Shown here one piece after another: positions 1 through 4,282 of a stretch of DNA of 7,850 nucleotides. The position numbers were made by a program, and so were the translations under genes. Below the pieces are notes generated by a model. The model was not told the DNA's origin, ran no database searches, and worked only from the letters and a program-made list of their open reading frames with translations. The DNA comes from Fidelibacterota bacterium (GTDB lineage Bacteria; Fidelibacterota; Fidelibacteria; Fidelibacterales; Fidelibacteraceae). The stretch's first letter is position 1, and the number at the start of each line of letters is the position of its first letter. The stretch spans positions 1 through 7,850 of the forward strand of contig JAOZRH010000094.1 of the NCBI GenBank assembly GCA_029931905.1, written 5' to 3'.

Positions 1-219
1 AAAAACTTTATGATTACCTGTTAATTCAACAGATCTTCCACCTTTTGTAGTTATTTTATAAATATCTTTTCGTAATCCATTATTTATTTTTTTAAGAATT
101 TTTTGATATGAAATTTCACCAGTTTTTAAATTTTGTGATAACACTTTCATATTTTTTTCTACCCATTTAATAGGTAATTTACCATATTCAGTTATAATTA
201 ATTCATCTTCTGGGACACA
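1..219 (-). other. Intein, N-terminal splicing region, inside QueC (partial)
   Basis: Translation in the queC frame changes at codon 133 from QueC sequence to a typical intein N-terminal splicing domain. Block A is CVPEDELIITEYGKLPI, with nucleophile Cys1 directly after the QueC motif GVHRGDH. Block B is GGRSVELTGNHKVF, carrying the TxxH pair at intein residues 67 and 70. That spacing from Cys1 is normal for inteins. Only 73 intein residues are in the window. Whether a homing endonuclease domain follows, and whether the C-terminal His-Asn junction is present, cannot be seen. The insertion falls in a highly conserved stretch of the enzyme, which is where inteins usually reside. A split intein, with the C-terminal half encoded elsewhere, is not excluded. 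Confidence 0.9.
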
Positions 220-615
220 ATGATCGCCTCGATGTACACCTAATGCTATTTTTCCAGCATCAATACTTTCAGCATATCCCATAAGTACCATAGCAAAAAT
301 TGAATTTCGACCTGGAACTACTGTTTTAGACATTGTTTCATTTTCATAATGCCCTTCAGGAATTTCTTTATTATTATCTAATAATAAATTACTTCTAAAT
401 CCTAAAAATGCAGAAGTTAAATCAAATAATTTATATGGTACTTTATAATATTTAGCTATCTTTTGAGCACAATCAATTTCATATTTATTATGTTGACTTC
501 CATAAACAAAGTTTATACATTCAACGTCATATCCTAAATTAATAAGATATGCTAACATTGTTGATGAATCTAAACCTCCTGATAAAGCCATTACTACTTT
601 CGATGGACTATTCAT
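1..615 (-). CDS. queC: QueC (7-cyano-7-deazaguanine synthase), N-terminal part, interrupted by an intein; runs off left edge
   Basis: QueC turns 7-carboxy-7-deazaguanine, ATP and ammonia into preQ0, the precursor of queuosine and of 7-deazaguanine DNA modifications carried by some phages. The 205 visible residues begin at the only ATG downstream of an in-frame TAA (637-639). A modest AAAAGG lies at 628-633, 12 bases from the start. Visible family motifs are the PP-loop ATP-binding SGGLDSST (12-19), FVYGSQHNKYE (36-46), IPEGHYENETM (85-95), VPGRN (100-104) and LGVHRGDH (125-132). The last normally leads into a sequence like xIYPDCRPEF. Here Cys133 instead opens an intein, so the rest of the QueC extein must lie beyond the left edge. 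The stop of the zinc-ribbon gene is 21 bases upstream, so the two are probably co-transcribed. The enzyme name is close to certain. Whether its product goes to DNA or tRNA cannot be told from this window. Confidence 0.93.
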   Translation of the reverse strand, partial: MNSPSKVVMALSGGLDSSTMLAYLINLGYDVECINFVYGSQHNKYEIDCAQKIAKYYKVPYKLFDLTSAFLGFRSNLLLDNNKEIPEGHYENETMSKTVVPGRNSIFAMVLMGYAESIDAGKIALGVHRGDHCVPEDELIITEYGKLPIKWVEKNMKVLSQNLKTGEISYQKILKKINNGLRKDIYKITTKGGRSVELTGNHKVF

Positions 616-636
616 TTTTTTAAAAAACCTTTTACA

Positions 637-810
637 TTATTCATATAAAACTTGTTTATTATCATTATCCATATCAATTATTTTAATATTTTCAAATTGT
701 GTCGTTTGTCGTTTACATTTAACACATGTATATATAATTTCAATTTTATTTGATTTTTGAGTTCTTATTAGATCTCCATTACATACACTACATTTAAATC
801 TTGCATCCAT
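637..810 (-). CDS. Small zinc-ribbon protein (57 aa)
   Basis: This short reading frame starts at ATG 808-810 behind a good AAGGA site (817-821) and ends with TAA. It encodes 57 residues with two CxxC knuckles, Cys7/Cys10 and Cys29/Cys32, 18 residues apart. That is the layout of a rubredoxin-type zinc ribbon binding one Zn ion. The tail (about 43-57) is acidic and Asn-rich. There is no signal peptide or membrane segment. Zinc ribbons of this size occur in transcription factors, polymerase accessory subunits and many phage proteins of unknown role, so no function is assigned. It lies directly before queC and after the junction hairpin at 825-862, so it is probably expressed from a transcript arriving from the right. 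Confidence 0.85.
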   Translation of the reverse strand: MDARFKCSVCNGDLIRTQKSNKIEIIYTCVKCKRQTTQFENIKIIDMDNDNKQVLYE

Positions 811-824
811 GATAATTCCTTAAT

Positions 825-862
825 TTATATAGAGATAATAATTATTTACTATCTCTATATAA
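825..862 (-). terminator. Intergenic hairpin (weak terminator, attenuator or processing site)
   Basis: Arms 825-837 and 850-862 form a perfect 13-bp stem (TATATAGAGATA against TATCTCTATATA, plus one outer pair) around a 12-base loop. The hairpin lies between the TAA of the 135-aa gene (870-872) and the ribosome binding site of the zinc-ribbon gene (817-821). In the direction of transcription no run of T follows the stem, so an efficient intrinsic terminator is unlikely. An RNA processing or stability element is just as plausible. Confidence 0.5.
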
Positions 863-869
863 TATATTT

Positions 870-1277
870 TTAAGCTAAGTTTCCAACTGGTGGTGTTAAA
901 TTATTATCTTCAACTGGCATTTGTTGAGTTTTTTTACTTCTTTTCTTTCTTGGTGCTTTACGTATTGTTATAAATGTTGATTTATTTTCTTCTACTATTT
1001 CTTCATATTGATGATTTCCAACAATTTCCAAAAGAGCTGAATAATCAACTTTCTTTCTTGTAGTAGACTGATATGATGATTGCCAATTAACACCATCAAC
1101 ATCGATAATTAATTTATTTGTTTTCATTTTATGCATTCTTTCAGCAAATTCATCTTTTATTGCTGACATTTTTGCTTTAATTTCATCACTATCTATTTTA
1201 AAAAGTGTATATAGTTCCATTAACTCAGAATTGTCATTTTCTTTTATCTTATCAATAAACTTCTCAAGTAATTCCAT
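870..1277 (-). CDS. Unknown 135-aa protein with helical N-terminus and basic tail
   Basis: The start at ATG 1275-1277 is supported by AAGAGGAA at 1283-1290. I do not recognise the family with certainty. Residues 1-52 look like amphipathic helices rich in Glu and Lys. Residues 53-72 look like a beta hairpin (NKLIIDVDGVNWQSSYQS). Residues 73-107 contain a KKVDY...LLEIVG helix and a closing TFITIRK strand. Residues 108-116 are strongly basic (APRKKRSKK), and the last 20 residues are polar and probably disordered. A coiled helix followed by a hairpin recalls small phage proteins such as the Gp157 type, some encoded near recombination genes, but this is only a resemblance in layout. The basic patch would suit nucleic acid binding (inference). 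Confidence 0.85.
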   Translation of the reverse strand: MELLEKFIDKIKENDNSELMELYTLFKIDSDEIKAKMSAIKDEFAERMHKMKTNKLIIDVDGVNWQSSYQSTTRKKVDYSALLEIVGNHQYEEIVEENKSTFITIRKAPRKKRSKKTQQMPVEDNNLTPPVGNLA

Positions 1278-1320
1278 CTATTTTCCTCTTTATATTAATT
1301 TGAATTTACCAAAAGATTTT

Positions 1321-1485
1321 TTATTTACAATCATCAAAAAATGGATCATTATGATCAAATTTTGTTTTTCCATATTCAGGTTTATAATCTGAATCTGAAC
1401 CATTAATTGTATGTTGGTTTGCTATAGTTTTATAAATAATATGCCCTATATAACAACCAAATAAAAAACCTATTGTAGTTAACAT
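1321..1485 (-). CDS. Single-span membrane microprotein (54 aa)
   Basis: A reading frame of 54 residues starts at ATG 1483-1485 and ends with TAA. A very good ribosome binding site, AAAGGGG (1491-1497), lies 5 bases before the start, which is the main reason to accept so short a gene. Residues 2-18 (LTTIGFLFGCYIGHIIY) form one short hydrophobic helix, with glycines at 6, 10 and 14 spaced every four residues, a pattern often used for helix packing. The remaining 36 residues are polar, with many Asp, Lys and Asn, and end in DDCK. It would sit in the inner membrane with a soluble C-terminal tail. The role is unknown. It lies between the 211-aa and 135-aa genes in the same orientation. Confidence 0.75.
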   Translation of the reverse strand: MLTTIGFLFGCYIGHIIYKTIANQHTINGSDSDYKPEYGKTKFDHNDPFFDDCK

Positions 1486-1495
1486 TTATTCCCCT

Positions 1496-1519
1496 TTATA
1501 ATTTTATAAAAAATTATAA
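1496..1519 (-). other. A/T-only hairpin ahead of the microprotein gene
   Basis: Arms 1496-1505 and 1510-1519 form a 10-bp stem made only of A-T pairs around a 4-base loop. It sits between the stop of the 211-aa gene and the AAAGGGG ribosome binding site at 1491-1497, touching the latter. It could modulate translation or mark a junction. In DNA this A/T-rich, a stem without G-C pairs may also arise by chance. Confidence 0.3.
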
Positions 1520-1523
1520 CTTT

Positions 1524-2159
1524 TTAATTTGATCTCCAATATAACTCCTCAAAATGTTTATTAACAAGAGGAAATATATAGTTATTAATAAATTTATTAG
1601 AAAGACCAAACTCCATTAAATCTATATAATATGAAAATTTCTTAATCATATTATTGTATTGAACATCAATTTTAATTTTAGGATCTAATTTTGATAATTT
1701 AAACATTTGATTTAAATAAGATTTAATAATTAAAATAAATGAATTTTTAAATTTATAACTTTCAACATTATATTGATTATTGATAATATTTTCAAATTCT
1801 TGTCGATTATTACAATTAATTGATGCAATATATTTTGGAAAAAGTATATTGTAACAATCTATACAAAAAAATTCATATATAAAACTACCAATTTCTTCAA
1901 TATCTTTAACAAATAAACTTTCAAAATTAACAACAGAAGTATATTCTTGATTAACATATTGAATTAATTCTTTAATGATATTTAATTTAATTTCAGGTTC
2001 TTTTATTTCTTGTAAAAGATTAACCCCTAGATTATTAAAATTTATATATTGATCTTGTATATTTTCATTCATTATTTCTTCTTCATCTTTATCAATATAA
2101 TTGTAATTAAATGGTATTGATGATGTTGAGAAAACATTGTCAATTGTTTGTAAGTCCAT
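1524..2159 (-). CDS. Unknown helical 211-aa protein
   Basis: The start at ATG 2157-2159 follows GGAG (2168-2171) by 8 bases. I do not recognise this protein. It is rich in Ile, Asn, Phe and Tyr. The first 45 residues are acidic and low in structure (for example DKDEEEIMNE), and the rest reads as a series of amphipathic helices. Cysteines occur at 98 and 101 (FFCIDCYN) and at 115 (INCNN). One CxxC plus a single further Cys is not enough to propose a metal site. There is no signal peptide and no clear membrane segment, although residues 92-108 are fairly hydrophobic. It begins 26 bases after the clamp-like gene stops and is presumably in the same transcription unit. Its position in a replication/transcription block is the only functional hint. 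Confidence 0.85.
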   Translation of the reverse strand: MDLQTIDNVFSTSSIPFNYNYIDKDEEEIMNENIQDQYINFNNLGVNLLQEIKEPEIKLNIIKELIQYVNQEYTSVVNFESLFVKDIEEIGSFIYEFFCIDCYNILFPKYIASINCNNRQEFENIINNQYNVESYKFKNSFILIIKSYLNQMFKLSKLDPKIKIDVQYNNMIKKFSYYIDLMEFGLSNKFINNYIFPLVNKHFEELYWRSN

Positions 2160-2185
2160 AATTGATTCTCCAAAATAATTTTAAT

Positions 2186-3319
2186 TTAAAATATACTTCC
2201 ACCAGTTGTATCTTCTAATTCTTCAAAAATATTTACTTTAATATAACCGGTATCACAAATAATATAAGAACAATATGAGCCATCTTTTAATTGTCCAATA
2301 TTTAAATCATAATTATCTGCAGTAATGGGTAAAAATGATGTACTTCGTAAAGCTAAATCAGCATTTGTTTCATCTAATTTTGAAGCTTGTTTCTCGTGTA
2401 TAAAATCTTCAAAAATATAGATTGCTGTTTCAGGAATATGTATTGCCTTCATTTGATCATCTTGAAATAAATATTCAACATAATCAACTCCAGTCGCAAG
2501 TTCAGCAATAATAGTTTTAGTTTCCTTATTTAATTTTATACTTGCTAAACTTTTAACACCTTCTAATGAAGGCATTTCACTTTCAAATTCTTTAATTGAT
2601 TCGTCTTGTTTTGGAAGAAATAAACGAACCTCGCCGTTCATAATTATATATCTTGAATTTTCATCATCTTCTGTAATATAAATGTTATTATTATTTTTTA
2701 ATGTTTTAAATAATTTGATATTTTTTTTTGGATTTACTATATGTAAATCTACTTCTTCTTCAAAAACATCATTAACATCCATACTAACTATTGCCCCAGA
2801 TGATAAATTTTTTGTAATTTGAGATTTACTAATGATAATTGGATCATTACTATCAGTAAGTAAATTTAAAACTTTTAATAAACCATCAAATTTAGCAGGT
2901 GTAACATTTGTAATTATGTTATTGTTATTACTATTTTGTGGAGTAAAAGTAGTTGTCAATGGAGATGATTGTATATTATCAGGTTTAGCTTGTGTTTGTA
3001 CAGGTTCAGGTTGCTGAATAATTGGCTGTTGAACAGGTTCAGGTTGTGTTTGTACAGGTTCAGGTTGCTGAACAATTGGTTGTTGAACAGGTTCAGGTTG
3101 TGTTTGTACAGGTTCAGGTTGTGTTTGTACAGGTTCAGGTTGCTGAACAATTGGTTGTTGAACAGGTTCAGGTTGTGTTTGAACAGATTCGGGTTGTTGA
3201 ACAATTGGCTGTTGTACTGGTTCAGATTGCATATTATTAAATGCTGGTATTGAACCTACAATAGCTGGTTCAACAATTGGTTGATCAATTGTTGTTGAAG
3301 TTGGTTTTGGAAATCCCAT
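2186..3319 (-). CDS. Probable gp45-like sliding clamp with Pro/Gln-repeat N-terminal tail (377 aa)
   Basis: A low-complexity tail (1-141) precedes a globular domain (about 144-377) of 234 residues, close to the 228 of T4 gp45. Matched by eye, FDGLLKVLNLL, the SMDVNDVFEEEVDLHIVNP segment (179-197) and the following ITEDDENSRYIIMNGEVRLFLP resemble the first gp45 half (ANISDVIDFDVAIYDLNGF...). SLASIKLNKETKTIIAELA (257-275) resembles gp45 SAVTEIKAEDLQQLLRVSR, which opens its second half. FLPITADNYDLNIGQLKDG followed by beta strands resembles its C-terminal part. Sliding clamps encircle DNA and tether polymerase, and T4 gp45 also activates late transcription. The tail at 33-110 is a tandem repeat of QQP and QTQP units, an extension T4 gp45 lacks. 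The ribosome binding site GAAAGG (3330-3335) overlaps the stop of the 136-aa gene, suggesting coupled translation. The gene is certain; the clamp assignment is tentative. A structural protein with a repeat tail is the main alternative. Confidence 0.6.
   Translation of the reverse strand: MGFPKPTSTTIDQPIVEPAIVGSIPAFNNMQSEPVQQPIVQQPESVQTQPEPVQQPIVQQPEPVQTQPEPVQTQPEPVQQPIVQQPEPVQTQPEPVQQPIIQQPEPVQTQAKPDNIQSSPLTTTFTPQNSNNNNIITNVTPAKFDGLLKVLNLLTDSNDPIIISKSQITKNLSSGAIVSMDVNDVFEEEVDLHIVNPKKNIKLFKTLKNNNNIYITEDDENSRYIIMNGEVRLFLPKQDESIKEFESEMPSLEGVKSLASIKLNKETKTIIAELATGVDYVEYLFQDDQMKAIHIPETAIYIFEDFIHEKQASKLDETNADLALRSTSFLPITADNYDLNIGQLKDGSYCSYIICDTGYIKVNIFEELEDTTGGSIF
2990..3223 (-). repeat. In-frame tandem repeats (33-bp and 21-bp units) coding a Pro/Gln-rich tail
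   Basis: Two unit types alternate: a 33-bp unit coding 11 residues (EPVQQPIVQQP) and a 21-bp unit coding 7 residues (EPVQTQP). On the plus strand the 33-bp units begin near 3000, 3054, 3129 and 3183, and the 21-bp units at 3033, 3087, 3108 and 3162. The 21-bp unit at 3087-3107 is duplicated exactly at 3108-3128, and the 54 bases at 3033-3086 are identical to 3108-3161. Every unit is a multiple of three, so gain or loss of copies keeps the frame. The units nearest the edges are more diverged (for example 3183-3215). Confidence 0.95.
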
Positions 3320-3334
3320 TAATTTTTTTCCTTT

Positions 3335-3745
3335 CTAGTATCTTATAGTTAAAGTTAATTTATCATTAAAAACTTCAAAAACTAAAATACGATTATATTC
3401 TTTTATATTAAAACCTTTATCTTTTAAAAATGTATTAATTGATCTGAAAATTTCTTTAGTAAAATATGAATAAAATTTTTTTCTATTCTTTTTATCTGCA
3501 AATGTAAAATGAAAAGAATTATCTGTTGTCTGTTTATATGTTAATGCTTTAATTGGGATTTTATCAATATTAATTTGAATTATATCATTATACCATTCTT
3601 TTTTTAAAGGTTTTAATCCTTTAAAGTCAATACTATTTAAATCAATACCTGATTCTTTTAATTTTTGTTCAGCAATAGATTCAAAATTATTTGTATCTTT
3701 TAAATTTAATGAATCTTGTGCATTTATAACAGTTTTTTTTGTCAT
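3335..3745 (-). CDS. Unknown 136-aa protein upstream of the clamp-like gene
   Basis: Translation starts at ATG 3743-3745 with GGAG (3751-3754) 5 bases before it, and ends with TAG. The family is not recognised. Residues 1-30 are polar and helix-prone. Residues 50-90 alternate like beta strands (IIQINIDKIPIKALTYKQ, then SFHFTFADKK). Residues 91-112 form a basic, aromatic helix region (KKFYSYFTKEIFRSINTFLKD). The last 20 residues look like two strands ending in LTLTIRY. It is a small, soluble, basic alpha/beta protein with no cysteines. The ribosome binding site of the clamp-like gene overlaps its stop codon, so the two are probably co-translated and may work together. That is inference from layout only. 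Confidence 0.85.
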   Translation of the reverse strand: MTKKTVINAQDSLNLKDTNNFESIAEQKLKESGIDLNSIDFKGLKPLKKEWYNDIIQINIDKIPIKALTYKQTTDNSFHFTFADKKNRKKFYSYFTKEIFRSINTFLKDKGFNIKEYNRILVFEVFNDKLTLTIRY

Positions 3746-3771
3746 TTTATCTCCATTTTTTAGAATAAATA

Positions 3772-3806
3772 AAAACAGAGAATAACATTCAATTATTCTC
3801 TGTTTT
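3772..3806 (-). terminator. Intrinsic-terminator-like hairpin after the 124-aa gene
   Basis: Arms 3772-3785 and 3793-3806 form a perfect 14-bp stem (core CAGAGAATAA against TTATTCTCTG, flanked by four A-T pairs) with a 7-base loop. Read on the minus strand, the stem starts 8 bases after the TAA of the 124-aa gene and runs into TTTTTATTTATT. This is the hairpin plus U-tract form of a Rho-independent terminator. On the plus strand the stem also ends in TTTT, so it could act both ways. Only three of the 14 pairs are G-C, which may make it leaky, and the next gene starts only 27 bases further on, leaving little room for a promoter. Confidence 0.7.
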
Positions 3807-3814
3807 ACTATTAA

Positions 3815-4189
3815 TTATTTATTAAATGCTTTTTGAATTGCATCAGACATTATATTGTTAAATGTTGGTTGACCATAACGAACAATTTTTTCATAATGCA
3901 TAACTACATGTTCAAATTGTTCATTTAATGATGTTTTATCATCAATGTCTTCCTTTTCAGTCAAAGTAAAAACTATATTATATACTGTTTTACCATTAAA
4001 TCTTGACAATTTTGGTTCCCATTTATATGGTAAATTGTCTGATTCAAAAAAACTTGCTCTTAACATATCCAAATGTCCAACAACATACTTCAAATCGTTT
4101 TTATCTTCAAATCTTTGAAGTATAATTTTATTTCCTTTAAAATTATCAAGAGCCATCTTGAGTTTAATAATTTTAATTTTTTTTGTCAT
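3815..4189 (-). CDS. Unknown 124-aa protein
   Basis: ATG 4187-4189 is chosen because AAGGAG (4197-4202) stands 7 bases before it. Met12 is a possible but unsupported alternative. I do not recognise the family. The first 12 residues are very basic (MTKKIKIIKLKM). Residues 20-45 suggest strand and helix (KIILQRFEDKNDLKYVVGHLDMLR). Residues 66-77 suggest a hairpin (NGKTVYNIVFTL). Residues 85-124 look helical, ending in MSDAIQKAFNK. There are no cysteines, signal peptide or membrane segment. It follows the polymerase gene after an unusual A/T-rich leader in which its ribosome binding site can be sequestered, and a terminator-like hairpin follows it. It may therefore be a separately controlled single-gene unit. 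Confidence 0.85.
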   Translation of the reverse strand: MTKKIKIIKLKMALDNFKGNKIILQRFEDKNDLKYVVGHLDMLRASFFESDNLPYKWEPKLSRFNGKTVYNIVFTLTEKEDIDDKTSLNEQFEHVVMHYEKIVRYGQPTFNNIMSDAIQKAFNK

Positions 4190-4193
4190 AATA

Positions 4194-4273
4194 ATTCTCC
4201 TTTAATATAATTAATTTAATAAAATAAATATATAATTCACTCAGTTTATTATTTCTATATAAAAAAGGAGAAT
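4194..4273 (-). promoter_or_regulatory. Leader with 10-bp inverted repeat masking the ribosome binding site of the 124-aa gene
   Basis: On the minus strand ATTCTCCTTT (4273-4264) is followed 60 bases later by AAAGGAGAAT (4203-4194), its exact reverse complement. The second copy contains the whole ribosome binding site of the 124-aa gene. RNA reading through from the polymerase gene could fold so that this site is hidden. RNA starting inside the 60-base interval would lack the first arm and leave the site free. T4 uses this arrangement for gene e, where early read-through RNA is sequestered and late RNA is translated. The interval is almost wholly A/T and could hold a promoter, but I cannot name a specific box. 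The pairing is seen; the regulation is inferred. Confidence 0.4.
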
Positions 4274-4282
4274 AGTAAAATA

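Noticed and set aside
637..810. Treating the zinc-ribbon frame as an N-terminal part of QueC
   Set aside because: Its TAA at 637-639 is in the queC frame and separates the two, and queC has a complete PP-loop N-terminus from its own ATG at 615.
1524..2159. CxxC in the 211-aa protein (Cys98, Cys101) as a metal site
   Set aside because: Only one further cysteine (Cys115) is present, no fourth ligand pattern is evident, and the surrounding sequence is helical and hydrophobic.
2832..3017. A 61-residue plus-strand frame with a hydrophobic stretch (VIMLLLLLFCG) resembling a secreted or membrane peptide
   Set aside because: It is antisense to the clamp-like gene, and the hydrophobic run is the complement of its poly-Asn codons. 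It has no convincing ribosome binding site and would be the only plus-strand gene in the window.
2956..3253. Several long open frames on both strands over 2956-3253, coding repeats such as NLNLFNNQLF or RFRLLNNWLL
   Set aside because: The repeat units are multiples of three without stops in other frames, so shadows stay open. These frames lack matching ribosome binding sites and cover the repeat tail of the 377-aa gene, which has a good start and a plausible domain.
4204..4263. TATA-like and T4-late-like A/T boxes in the leader before the 124-aa gene
   Set aside because: In DNA this rich in A and T such boxes occur by chance everywhere. I could not find a pair of elements with credible spacing, so no promoter is called.
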